Origin: Piper betle
Taxonomy: Eukaryota > Streptophyta > Magnoliopsida > Piperales > Piperaceae
Length of the DNA: 64,000 bases
NCBI GenBank assembly: GCA_033002965.1
Contig: JAURVB010014903.1
Coordinates: 1-64,000, forward strand
Direction: 5' to 3'
The notes beneath the pieces were generated by a model. The model did no database searches. It had not been told where the DNA came from and saw nothing but the letters and a program-made list of their open reading frames with translations. Within the stretch, counting starts at the first letter, position 1, and every line of letters starts with the position of its first letter. Below are positions 12,214-24,984 of the stretch, in pieces. A program made the position numbers and the translations under genes.

Positions 12214-13477
12214 GTTAATTACTTGTAATTTTTTTCAAAACTAGAGGTGCTACTTCTCGCATGTGGTACTGTACCATGTATACATGCAGCTTACGAGAGG
12301 TATGCATGTATGCATATGCAGCTCAATAAAGTCGACCTGCGCGCTAAAATAATTTTGTTATCTTCATGCATATATAATTTTGTTCCATAACTATATATGT
12401 TCCACACAATTCGTTTGTGTAATACGAGTTCTAAAAAGTAAGTAATGTATGTCATGAGTGTTCATAAAAAGTAATGTTAAAAATGAATTAATGTTCATAA
12501 AAATGGCAACGAATTAGAATTAAGTTGAACGAGTTTTTCTTAATATTTAAAAATTAAACTAAAGATAAAGTTCATTTTCTAATTTTAAAGTAAGACATTC
12601 TAGTCGATAATATTAACCGAAGTACTCTAATTGAAATTTTAATTGTTCCTATGTTATTGATAAACTTATGCATTAGTTTCATCATATCGAGCATTAGATG
12701 CATGCACGGTAAAATCATAGAAAAAAATTATTACTTAATCTGCCCACATAACAGCAAATATCTGTCCCCTTCAATTATCAAAGCTTTAAAATATATTGAA
12801 TTAGTTTTGAAAAAGATATTGAATTTCAATATAAACTAATGGCAAAATTGCTATCAGTTAAACAACATACACCAAACCATCAAGTTAATGAAACATTTAA
12901 AAACAGAAATATATTTGACCATCTCATGGGATTCATATGAAAAGAACGGACAAAGTCTCTCACTGTGAAAAGAAGGAAATATCATGGTATATATATTTTT
13001 ATTAATTAGATATTAAAAACTTCAAACACAAAAATGGGCATACCCATTTTTGTTTTAGAAAAGAAACAAATAAAAGAGGGATAATAGCACCGATCAAATT
13101 AAATGGTCCCATCAACTTATCAAATGATAAAAAAATTAAATTCACAAAGTTAAATAATTAATCTATTTCAGAAAGGATAAATTAAATAAAATAACTGACC
13201 ATTTTCTGAAATTAGGATTTATACCAAAAAAAATTTAAAAATTATCAATCACAGGTTCACCAAATCATGGGATCAAAAAGTATAAATAAAACTATAATCA
13301 AGAAAATCAGCTGTATAATAAGTGTAATTAAGAAACTGGAATATCTTTGAAACGGTTGATAAAATATAAAAGAATACAAATATTCTTTCAAAGAATAAGA
13401 TTAATTCTATACATAAATTAATAAAGTTTGCAGAACCTTTGAGAAAAACAAACCACAATTTGCAATTGAAAGATTTG
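11102..13477. other. Upstream flank of the WOX gene, no gene seen
   Basis: AT-rich DNA containing a (TA)n tract at 12178-12210. The first few hundred bases upstream of 11101 are the probable promoter of the minus-strand homeobox gene. I see no reliable TATA assignment and no other coding potential; the short open frames are AT-biased and unconserved. Confidence 0.6.
12178..12210. repeat. (TA)n microsatellite
   Basis: About 16 TA units, read directly. Confidence 0.95.
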
Positions 13478-14066
13478 AAAACCAAGTTTCAATGAGTAAA
13501 AGGCAGTAAGAATGATTTGTTTTTCTTATTTAAAGAAAAGGTACAATATTTTTGAAGGGAAAGATCTTAAATTTGATATTTTATATACGATGTAAAGAGA
13601 ATAAGGACTCAACCCCGTATATAATTCAAAAAATCATTAAAATATGAAGAAAATTAAAGCATGGAAAAAGTAGTAGAGAGTAGAAAAAAATGACCATCGG
13701 AGTTGAAAAAATAGTAAAGATAGGAATTGATCAGAAATAATATAGAAGGAATAGAAGAAAGGAGACAAGCAATGAAAACCAAGTTCAATGAGTAAAAGGT
13801 AGTAAGAAGGATTCGTTTTTTTATTTAAAGAAAAGGCACAATATTTTTGAAGGGAGAGATCTTAAATTTGATATTTTATATACGAGATAAAGAGAATAAA
13901 GACTCAACCCCATATATAATTCAAAAAATCATTAAAATAAGAAGAAAATTAAAACATCGAAAAAGTAGTAGAGGGTTGAAAAAAATGACCATTGGAGTTG
14001 AAAAAAAACAGTAAAGATAGGAATTGATCAGAAATAATATAGAAGGAATAGAAGAAAACAAGCAAT
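13478..14066. repeat. Tandem duplication, ~297 bp x 2
   Basis: Unit 1 (13478-13774) and unit 2 (13775-14066) both start AAAACCAAG, share GATCTTAAATTTGATATTTT in the middle and end with GACAAGCAATGAA or AACAAGCAATGAA. They differ by scattered substitutions and a few short indels, roughly 90% identity by eye. No coding frame spans a unit. Confidence 0.85.
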
Positions 14067-17000
14067 GAAGAACTTACCTTTATCGTGTGGAAGCAACACC
14101 AGTACAGCAGAGAACACGGAATTCGTTTATCCAAAAGATACTAATTAATACGGATGATTCCAAATTGGAGGGAAAGAGGTACTGCGTAGATAGGCTGGGG
14201 AGTCTGTGAGGGAGGGAATGTAAGGATGCGAGATGGGAGTAGGCTGGGGAGAAAAGGAGGGATGGAGGTGAGGCGGGGGCACGGGGAGGGAAGGAAGGCA
14301 AATTCCTCTACTATGTGTCTGTATATATATTTGCATACATAGAAAAGTGAGTTGATAAGTACTGTGATTAATGCTTTCATTCTCTACGTCTAGAGGGTTG
14401 CAAATTCATTTTATTTGGTTTCGACCCTTGCTGTTCACAATGCAGACATATATCCATGCAATTGGTCACGTATTATTTATACACAATATATCGTAAAATT
14501 AAACCACACGGGCACGGACGATCAATTCATTCGCGCATGAACCATGGAAATGAAATCTTTTCTTTTATTTTATTTTAAAAAAACAAAACTAGATACCGTC
14601 ATGACAAGAGTATAATTGGGAAAATTAACGGCCTTTTATTTTTATATATGTATGTATAATTAAGACATCCTACATGCATGTGGGAGGAGAATATGATAAT
14701 TAATTAAGAGAAACATGTGAATGCGAGGCCTGCATTGGAAGGTGGATCCCTTCTTATTAGACCCTGAGAATTAAAGACAATAATATTCAAAGGGGAAGAA
14801 AAATCCGAGAAAGGGTCAAAAAGGGGTGTAACAGTAGTACTGCTGCTAATATATTAAGGAGGTGACGTCTTGTGGAGGGGAAACAGCCTAACAGACATGT
14901 CGGTACATATGAGGAGGACGATAGGAAATTAAAGCTTTTTTGGTTTAATTGAACCACCCTGTTTAATTTCTACACCAGTTCTGCACAGCCGAGTCACGCA
15001 CAATATAAGTCTTCTGGTCACCCAAAGGTGGAGCGGCCCCTGCAGCTTTCGGCTCACTAAGATGACTATCCCCTCTATATCATCATGCTACCATTCACTT
15101 GATCTGAATCAGCTTAATTAGTCGTTCCTTGCGTTTTATTAGATCTATAAAGCCAGCTATATCTCAATTATTCGATCAAATATTGTACTTACTTTTTATA
15201 CATATACAACACGGATGCATGGTGTCGAATATATCTCTCCTCAATTTATTCAGCTGACTTCACGATTAAGCGTATATAAGTGCAATATTAGACATCTTCG
15301 TGTTCATAACGGGAAAAAACGTAGTAATTATTCCAAAGGATTACAAGGAAGAAAATTTTGACAAGTCAAATGAATGGACCTATATATTCCAATTTCCAAC
15401 TGCAATTGTCTATTATATTTCGATATTGAAAAGATCAATTTAAGGGTTTTAAAATAGCACAATGTTTGCCCATTAATTTGTATGCACTAAAATTATTAAT
15501 AATGAAATTATCAAAATTAGTACTCTTCTGCCAGCTTATTGATTTATGATCGTATGCTTTGATGTTCTTTTAGTTCATTGATGTAATTTGGGGCACCGGT
15601 ATATAGCCAAATTGTTGTCTTCTCAATAATTGGAATAAAAATTGTTTACCTCAAATTAAAATTAAAAAAGAAAAGTAAAAATTCATGCAAATAATGAAAG
15701 CAGCCATTTCTCACCCATTTAAAGAACGTTGGGCTAATATAACCAGCTTTTATTAATTAGGCGCCGATTCATTTGTTGGTGATAATGATCACACAACTCA
15801 ATTAACGTTAGAAGAAAGCTGGGTCGCAATTGTCGTTTATATTTTATATGTCTGGTCAATATAAAATTGATTGTTTTTTATTTGGAGGAGAATTAAAATG
15901 TACGAGTGACGAGTGATGCTGTGTATTCGCCCGTAGAAATAATTTAACTAGTAGTTATAAACTATTCACGTTGTGAGGGTTCAATTGATGAGCGGCGCCA
16001 GTTTATATACTGAGTTTCTTGTTTAAACAGACGGTTTCAATTTGTTCGGTCATTGTCGGAGCAAAGTATAGCAAACACAAACATTAATGCGTGCATGGGC
16101 AGGCGGTTTGCAATAACTTATATTTATTTTATTAATAAGAAAGCAAACAATTTTTTTATAAAATGTGCTGATCTCGCATTTTGTACAATAATGGCTTCAG
16201 TTAACATTATAGGGCATAAATAATATAAAGGCTGAAAACAACACAACATAGCATCCTATTAAACTATCAGTACCTTTTAAAATAATAATTAATAACTAGC
16301 AAAATATGCTTAGATCTATCATAAATCCATCCCCCATACAGAGACTATTAAGATCTGACGTTATACAATAATTAACTAATAAATTAATGGTCCTTTTAAT
16401 TGGCACAAAAATAGTGTAAATAAAAATAAAATTTAATATAAAATAGAAATATAATGAGATTAAACGACATATAAACAAAATTTTACATATCGGATAATAG
16501 GAAAATAAAATAAAAATTAAATATTTTTTCTGGAATGCACGTATGATTAAGTGTGCGATGAGTGATGAGTGTTAAGGGAAGAGGGCAGGGGTGCTTTCTC
16601 CATCACTTGAGAGCGCACGAGTCATGACGAGGCTGGTGCTGGTTGGAAACTGGAATGGAATTGGATTAATTTGCAATATTCATGAAATGGGGAGAGGGGT
16701 GGAGGGCGATCGCAGTTGTATTGGGTAAACCATTTTGGACGACGCTACGAGGTTTTACTCTCATGCGTCGGTGGGTCGGCGCCCTTGGACTGTAGCCGCA
16801 TTTGGCAAAACAACTGATAAGCATCAACTTGCATGTGTAACTGTGCACATATATATAATTTATTATACGTATTTTATTAAATTAATTAATAATTTATACA
16901 TGGAAACTAACTCTACTGCTACTTTGGGACCCACCCAAAAAAGTCTACATTGCCTCGCTTTTCTGTCTCCTGTTAGAAATTATAATATATTAATTAATTA

Positions 17001-18404
17001 ATTAATATTTAACAATTAGTTTCACTTAATAATTTATTGGTTTCACGTGGCGTGAGGAATTAGTCACGCCGAGGGCGCTTCCAGAATCCAGCTTTCCTAG
17101 CGGGAGGATCGATGTTATTACGTTTAAGCATAGTGGGCCAAAATCAACCTTGCACGAAAGCGTTCAAGCGAACAAACGTAGCCCACAAAGCCTCTGAATA
17201 TGCATGAAGTGGGCTAACCAAGGTGCAAAAGCCAATGCTTCCGTATATGATATAGATCGAAACCTCTGTTTTTTCCAAACGGACAGATAAGGAACTACTA
17301 TTGGTACCAAAAGTATTTACACAAATTACAAGAAGCTATTACATACATATATAAATATGTATATTTAATATGACTCTTCACATGTCTTATTATGCACACA
17401 ATATACCCAAGGGTATAGAGTGGTCAAAAACATTTACCATTATCATTTATCGATTCTTCGACTGACTGCAAGTAGTTAAGAATTGATAAATTTCGATTTA
17501 AGCTATATAAGTCTTTGGTAATAAAAAAACTTTACCAAAATTATGAATTTAGCGCCATTTGAACAATATATTTATGTTAAATAAACTTTAAAAAGATATA
17601 ACAATATAAAATTTTAATTAATCATAGGAACAATACTAATTATATTAATCAATATAATTATATTGTTTTTATTTTAAACATAAATAAATGGTAAATCAGT
17701 AAAGTAGTAGCGGTAGAAGCTTCTACTACTTCTACCACTACCATTTTAAACTAAAAACTGCATAGCTAAATTCATCACTTTGTTTTACTATTTTTTTAAA
17801 TGGTAAAATAAAATACTTAACTATTTTCTTTCAATTTAATTTAATACGATCAGAAAAATGGTAAATTGGTCAACCACTTATAGCCCTACTATACCTGCTT
17901 CTATAATGGATATTCTTATCACAATTTAAAATTATTTTTGTTCCAATATATATTGGGCCTTTTGGGCAAAAAAATTAACTTGCAATAGGTGTAATAGGTT
18001 TTTTAAATCCAAAAACTAGTTTAGGAAATAAAGTTTTCTTATTACCCTATATATAAGTCACTCATTTCTCCTATAAAATTAATGTGGGATTAATCAAACA
18101 TTCTCTCTCTGGAACATGTTAGGCCCACATATTACAGTGAGGTTCTGAGAGACTTGAATTCGGACTATCTGGCTTACTGGGACTATCTAGCTTATTGTAA
18201 GGCCCACATGTTATAATGAGGAGGTAAACTTCTGCTCTAATATCACAATTGGGCTCAAAAAAATAATTTGCAATATCATGTGTCATACGTCTCTCTTAAT
18301 ATAAAAGCTAACTTAAGGAATAAAATTTTTTTCATTATCCTATATACAAGTCATCAGTCTTCCCAGAACTAATGTGAGATTAACCTAATAATATAGTGGT
18401 TATT
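14067..18404. other. Long AT-rich intergenic stretch, no gene seen
   Basis: No plant gene family or RNA gene is recognisable. A G-rich patch at 14155-14300 (pyrimidine-rich on the minus strand) gives serine/proline open frames that look like composition artefacts. A perfect 14-bp palindrome, GTAGAAGCTTCTAC, lies at 17713-17726 inside a weak AT-rich inverted repeat. A short GC-richer patch at 16545-16800 shows no recognisable product. Confidence 0.6.
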
Positions 18405-18777
18405 TGTAAAACCCAGCTGATAGGCCCCATGTCTTGTGCTCAATTTTCCTAGGTTTGTGTTTGGCTCGATTCGGCTAGCATGCAGTCAATCCGATTTGAT
18501 CAATCCAGTGCCAGTGGGATCATTTGTGTAGTATTGTGGGCTTGGGTATTGGGCATAGCTGTTGTTGAGTTATTCCGATTGGTCCTGATTATCAGTCGAT
18601 GCATGTGCTTTTCGACTATTTAATTTAACCTAGGGCCAGAAGTCATGTTAGAGTTGTGTTGCCAAACCCTAGTTGTGTCATAGAAACTATCTCAAGCCTA
18701 TCCTATTCTTTCCTCACATTTTTATCTCTTTTCCCAGTGTTTTTCGCATGTTGTGGAGCTATGACACTGGGCCTCGG
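18405..18777 (+). mobile_element. 5' part of an older LTR (copy H), interrupted by LTR B
   Basis: Starts TGTAAAACCC, the same terminus as the intact family members, but is much more diverged. It is interrupted at 18777 by LTR B and resumes at 21649. Confidence 0.5.
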
Positions 18778-21648
18778 TGTAAAACCCACGATTCGAGTTA
18801 GGGTTTTATATTCAGAACCGGTCGGGTCGACCATTATTTTTCGAGTCGAGTCAGTTTCAGAACACGTGTACTGAGCCAACGCCGGTCTCGTGTATGAGCT
18901 ATGAGGGTCATGTGTACCCAAGTATATGATGATAACGTCATAAACACAGCAGAAAAGAATGAGTTATCAGAATATATGAGAGTATGCAGTTCATTTTTTT
19001 TATTATGATATATAATGGATCGTAGAATTAGTTTTAGGCCGTTTACCGCGTTAGGACGCGTTACGGGCATTTTGGGTGGGTTGATAGTTCTAGAGCATAT
19101 CATTATGATTTTTTTGGTGTTGTTTGATTTTACGGGATTTTTCCCGATTTTTATGAATTTTTTTTAGGATTTAATATGACTTAGTTATTATACTTGACTC
19201 GAGCCGGAGACGAGTCAAGTCTTAATTACAAGTTTGCCACCCAACCATTTCTTCTCCACCCCCGACCTTTCTTCCTCCCTTCCCATCCAAACCCTAGCCG
19301 CGCCACCACCGCCGTCGACGTCGGCCTGCCGCTGATCGTCGTCGCCAGGCCCACGCCGCAGTGTTGCCGTGCCGCCCGACCAGCCCCGGCCGCTGCCAGG
19401 CCGCCGTGACGCCAGAATCGCCGTGCCTAGCGCCGCGGCCAAGTTTCGGTCGCGTCGCCGATTTCGCCGCAGGCGTCTGTCGCCGCCACGATCAGGGGGT
19501 TGCCTCAGCACCACCGACCGCCCAATGACCTTCCCCGACCGGAACGGAGGCCAGCGCCGCCCAGATCGGCCGGATTCTTCTCCCATCGCCGCCGCTCTGT
19601 TTTATGCTTTTTTCGGCGAGCCGTTACCTCCGTTGGCCGCGTCGACCTCGTAGATGAGTCGAGCTCGCCGAGCCGGTTCCAAGGGCACCCAACACGACCA
19701 CTTTCCGGCCAGTAGACGCCGCCGGCGACTGTCGCTGGAAAACCGCCGGAAGCTACCGGAAAACCGCCGAAAACCGTCGGAAAACCGGAATTTCTAGAAT
19801 TCGCCGGAATTCACCAGATCTTCCGCGGGGCTCACCCAGTCGAGCCCGATCGAACGTCGGACGCCGAGGAGCGCCGAATTCGAGCTCCAAGACACACGAC
19901 GGAACCCTAGCCGTCGCCGATTGCCGACGATGTGAGGTATAATTACCTCCAATTTGATTATTTAAATTGATGATTATTAGCATAGCATGGTAGGACTGAT
20001 TATTTATCATGATAATGCCTAATTACTGATGAAGTAATGATGGTATGATTTGAGGAACTGTAAATGAATAGTAAGTGAGCTAATGAGATAAAATGAGTTG
20101 GAGCATGATAAGTGATCATGATGTAATTTAGAGAAACAGAATAAAATATAGTATGAATAGTTTGAGTTAGGATTATTCTCTTTTATGATTATTTGACTAT
20201 GATGGATGATTATTATGTCGTGTGTGGTATTCATTGATTTTAATGCATCATGTAGTTAGAGGGCGTTAGTATTTAGTTTTGATGTGTAGGTACGGAGTAG
20301 GAGCTCGCCGCCTAGGCGCGATGACACGCTTGGAGATTCTACCAGGTCCGTTTAGGACTCGACTCTGTTTTACGTCTTTCTATTGTATGTTTATCTTATT
20401 ATTTGCAGGACGGGTTAAGTGGCGTTTTATTGGATCCCACTTAACTCGGGCCATCTAGCCGAACAGATTTCCGGATTAATAACCCCTCGAGGATGAGATC
20501 CCTCGAGGATGATTTCGAAAACAAGATCCACCACAAGTTGCCTTCGGGCCTATTATATAAATCCCTACCCAGCCCTATATATATGTAGTTTTCGTGTTTT
20601 CAGTTAGACGAGAGATGGAGAAACCGACTGCACGTACCATGAGCGGATGCCGTGATAGTCAAAGCGGGCTCTGGATTAGTGCCAGCGGACTGTTCCATTC
20701 CCGAGGAATCCTGACAACTCCGCGTTTGAGTTCCTCACACCCGGAGAACGTGGAGGTTTACGGGTACTGTTTAGTACAGCACATGTCCGGACTTGTGGTT
20801 CAAAGGGTACTAAAGGCGACTGCCTTAGAGTACTCAGCCTTCGTGCTCAAGGCCAGGAGAAATATGGAGGTAAGGAGAGGGCTTAGGATAAAGTTTCACG
20901 AGAAGTACTGAAAAAGAAGTGTCGAGAGCGGCACAGTACCAGCTGCAGATCAGTAAGTTTGGGATGCTACCGGGTCTGCAGCCCAGTGGCTCCTCAGTAG
21001 TGCCCTTCAGAGTGTTCACGTGGAGTATATGATGTTTTCTTTCATATGAGAGTTTGCTCTCATAGCCAGCTTGTTATAGTTATTTTATTTTTCGGACCAG
21101 TAACACTTGTTACTGACGTGTTTTTATACTATATGTAGGTAACAATTACGAGTTGGAGGAGCCAGTTTGGACGGAGGAGCATTGTTGTCGCTTGCACACA
21201 TGTCAGTCAATTGAGTGTTTATATTGTGTTATGATATTATTATATGGTGTGAATAAATGCTTGAAACATGATGATGTGACATGATTAGTTGTTAAAATAT
21301 GATGTTATGACATGATGAAAAGCTAAGACATGATGACAAGAGGTGATATGTAATCAGAGTGCGCAGTAGAAGTGTGGCCCAAGTTTTATAATGAATATAC
21401 GGTATATTAGATTATGTGTGATTAAAATTGTTGATATATGCATATGTATTGGTGTGTGTTTAAATTGCATGTCATTCATGTAGTACCATGTTAGGGTTTG
21501 TGCATTCATCCATGCTTTGAGAGTTGTATATTCATCTTAAGGCGCCGAGATTGGATCCGTATGAGTTAGGTTCGGGTTAGCCGACCTAACCGGGGCCTGT
21601 AACATATCGGTTCGGTTCACGAGCGTGAACCGGATTTGGGGTGTTACA
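18778..21648 (+). mobile_element. Solo LTR B, 2.9 kb, TGTAA...TTACA family
   Basis: Begins TGTAAAACCC and ends GGGGTGTTACA. Internal order: 5' block with TCAGTTTCAGAACACGTG; a 9-bp-stem hairpin at 19193-19219; a very GC-rich block at 19300-19930; a conserved AGGAGCTCGCCGCCTAGG near 20300; TCTACCAGGTCCGTTTAGGA next to it; a TATA-like CCTATATATATG near 20573-20584; then a 3' block ending in the terminus. The flanking pentamers are CTCGG and TTAGG, only 3 of 5 identical. With 9-bp windows, GGGCCTCGG and GGGCCGCGG lie near the two ends, so the target duplication is decayed or was altered. The arginine/proline-rich frames in the GC block shift between copies and are not called. Confidence 0.7.
19193..19219. 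other. Conserved LTR hairpin (9-bp stem, 9-nt loop)
   Basis: CTTGACTCG at 19193-19201 pairs perfectly with CGAGTCAAG at 19211-19219. Versions sit at the same place, just before the GC-rich block, in copies near 1270-1300, 34262-34295, 45555-45580 and 48945-48980. The same motif is massively repeated at 37555-38735 and 41893-42655. Its role (RNA structure, packaging, silencing trigger) is unknown. Confidence 0.7.
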
Positions 21649-23330
21649 TTAGGGCCGCGGTGCAGCACACGTGCATGGTAATCCCTACGTGTGATCAATG
21701 TCGCAATGCTGAGCATGGTTTTAAGAACCCGGCTCATTGGCTTCTTCTTCCTCCTCTTCTCTTCTCTCTACCTCCCCCTTCTTCCCCTTGCCTTGGCCGC
21801 CGCTGCCATTATCGTACCGCCCCAAAGTCGTCCTCCTCTCCTTCCCCTCCTCTTTTTACTCTCCCCACCAAGGTATGCAATCTCTTTCTTCGTTTCTTTT
21901 CTTTTTGGCGTGATCATGATTGTTTACATATAGAATACTTAATTAGGCAAGTAGATAGCTAGATCTTCATCTCATCATCTAAATATGCTAGTTTTCTTAC
22001 TAATTGCATGATCAAAATATGATTTTTATTGATTTGTTGTTATTATTGTGAATAAAATGTAATAAAATATTTGTGTTGGCCCAAATCGTAATATCTACCA
22101 CATAATTATCGAATAACTATTGTAACTATAAAAAGATTAAAACTTTATAATTTTTGGTCTGCGTGTGGGCTAAGCCAAATTAGTAAATTAGTTAAATAAT
22201 TAAAATAATGACAATCTAGCCCGTGTTTAATTATAAATTTGGTTTTGGTTTGAAAATTTGGATTTGAACTTTATGAATTTGGGTCGCATCCAAATCGCAC
22301 GCCAAATACTAATTAATTAAATAAGTAACATAATAATAATTTTTGTATGCATTTAATAATAATACAAACTCACTATATGATCTTAATTAATTTCACAATG
22401 AAATTAATTAATTTAATAAATGACAAAAGATTTAATTGATAAAAATCATTATTCGCACAGTTCGATTGGGTGATGACAACATCATAATTTGTTTCGCGGA
22501 ACCAACTGAATCTGTCTAATTCTACATCTTTCATGTTCTATATCTTAATTCACATAGGAGATTTAACTGTTGGGTTACTAGCTAATATACCAATCAAATC
22601 AGATTATCTTAATGATAATTCAAATATTGCACTACTATATAGTATGATTGGATAGATCAAGCTTAGGTGTCCAAATTCCAAGATACACCAACTTCTTTCG
22701 ATATCTTAATTGCGTGGTTTAAGCCCAATTAATGTTACTAAAATATCAACATCAGACTTATGATTTCAATAAATGGTTTATTAACCTATTTGACTTGTTT
22801 CACAATATCAGAATTCACATATGAACACAATTATCAGATTAGATATAATGTGTGTTTATTTAATTTCTTGTTGCATGTCATGCATCATTCTTGTATATAA
22901 GAGTATTCATATAGTGCACACATTCATCATACAAGATCATGTAAATTGTCCACATCGTTAGGCTGCTCAAAGTTGTGCTTGTCGCAGTAGGAACATGAGT
23001 TATTCTCAAGTCCACTAGAACTCTCTTTTGCTTAGCTCATGTGATTTGATTTAAATTTTAAAATATAATTTATGGCATTTTATTGGATCTCACTATCTAC
23101 GAGTTATTTAATCAATCTTTCGGGTTAATAAAGCCTCAACAATGAGATCCTTTGATGAGATTTTGAATGCTATAAGATCCAGTTCAAAGTCGCACTTTAG
23201 AGCTATTTGAAATGTTCATGCCCAGACCTTATACGTACATTATATTTTTAGAGTTTGACTTGTACGCGAGATAGATAGGATGCGTGACTATATCCAAACC
23301 ATACACTATTACAGTAATTATCAGCTAGGC
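21649..23330 (+). mobile_element. 3' continuation of the older LTR (copy H)
   Basis: After LTR B the sequence continues with a pyrimidine-rich block (21730-21880). Near 23080-23180 it has a diverged version of the family's conserved region: TTTTATTGGATCTCACT, then GGGTTAATAAAGCC and ATGAGATCC, matching TTTTATTGGATCCCACTT and GATTAATAACCCC in copy B. The 3' end was not located; no terminal TTACA is evident, so the right boundary is approximate. Confidence 0.45.
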
Positions 23331-24984
23331 CCTATTAATCATACTACTTACATGTTGTCGTGAGCTATTAGCCGGTCCATGTATACGGTTACTAGTGATT
23401 ATGATTATGATTAGGCCCTATTAGTCACTTGCTTATGATTAGTGTGTTGTAGAGAAGTTAATGTTTCATTTTAATTCCTCGTAGATAACTATTTTATTCA
23501 TTCGCTAGTTTTGTAATTTTTCCCTATTAGTTATTTGGGACTCAATGACGTTCATTGCGGATGTGTTTAATTATATTATGTTGGTAATCAAGCTTGGAGT
23601 TGGCTGGTGTAACTAGACAGATCAAGAGGACTCTGGTGTATGTTGGGCCGACTTTCGGTGTTGTGGGCTTTTGGTGTGTTGCGATGTGTCCCTTGTGGAC
23701 TTTTGTTATTTCTGGATATGTATGGCATGTTTATATAGGTATCTTGTGATTATAGATCATGTGATGATGATGTTGTAGCCTTATGGCCTTAATACTTGTG
23801 TTGTGACTCATGTCGACTTGTGCCTTGTGATATAATACTATGACAGTTTGCTAACTTTTGTGTATTTGACTATATTTTCTCTATTTTGTAGACAAAATAT
23901 TCTACGATACGCAAGTCTAAGGTATTTTGTGTAGGTTTCTCCAAGTCTCAGCAATGCAGAGGATATAGCAAAGATGACTAATTTAATATAATAGAAGAAA
24001 AACTAAGGATAATCAAATAAAGAAAAGCTATATCTAAGAAATAAAATAGAGAAACTTGGGATAAAAGCACTCCGCCAATAATTCATCATTCATCAAAAAT
24101 ATCAACTAAAACCTAAAATATCCCCACTTAAATAAATAAAATTACAAATATATACTTAAATAAGAAAATTACATAAATTTATATAGTAGTAAATTTAAGT
24201 CGATACTCTGCATCCCCTAGAGTTCTCAAATTGATGGTTAAATAATCAAGGTACGCGAAATTATATTACTTGTATAGGTACATAAACCAGACAAAGAACA
24301 TGAGTTTGAGGAGTTTATGTGATTTATCATTGCAGGAGAAGGCCTATGTGAAGATAAAGAGAAATCAAGTGTCCGATGAATTTGAAATTTATATTAAATG
24401 TATTATAAATGATCTGCAAATGTGGATAATGCCTTGAAAATATTATTGCGAATGCCAAGTGATATTATAAAAAATTCTAAGATTGTTATGTTATTAAATA
24501 ATAATTATACAAATTGTATAATTTTTCCATCATCATATTTACAAAAGAGATTCTATTGGATTTTTTCAGAAAATTAATTTCCTTTATAAATTTAACTCAT
24601 TTAGGACATCTTACTTGCATAAATCAAGTCATAGTTGTCTTGCATACATTTTGATATTATTTGCACATTAGATTCTTTTGGGTTCATGGTTAGATCCTTC
24701 TTATTTCGATTCTCTATTTTAATGAGTCGCGAATTATTATTCTCAAATTTATCATTCGATTTAGTTCCCTGTGTGGGCCGAATCAAGGTATTATAACCAT
24801 TGTAAGCATCTAGACTAATTTCTTTGTCCTGATCTTTGAATCTGGACAACCACATCATTTCGAAAGAATCAACAGCATGAAGGTTATCAGAGATACCGAT
24901 TTTGAAACACAGATAGAATTTTTCTTGGAATGGAAAGAACGAGTGTCACTTGAGATTGTCGGAATGCGGAGTCTTCAAGATTAA
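23331..24984. other. Intergenic DNA, repeat-derived, no gene seen
   Basis: Stop-rich AT DNA. An 85-codon minus-strand frame at 24601-24858 (Asn/Lys-rich) resembles no family I know and is probably chance or a retroelement remnant. Confidence 0.5.

Noticed and set aside
19215..19715. Arg/Pro-rich frames of 94 and 123 codons in LTR B
   Set aside because: The equivalent frames are not kept in copies A, C, D or E, so they are not under coding constraint.
18773..21657. 9-bp target duplication (GGGCCTCGG/GGGCCGCGG) implying a Mutator-like element for copy B
   Set aside because: Copies A, C and E show 5-bp duplications directly at TGTAA...TTACA ends, so the LTR reading is better; the 9-bp match needs three extra bases at one end.
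24601..24858. 85-codon minus-strand frame near the LINE
   Set aside because: Lys/Asn-rich composition typical of AT-rich DNA, opposite strand to the LINE, no domain.
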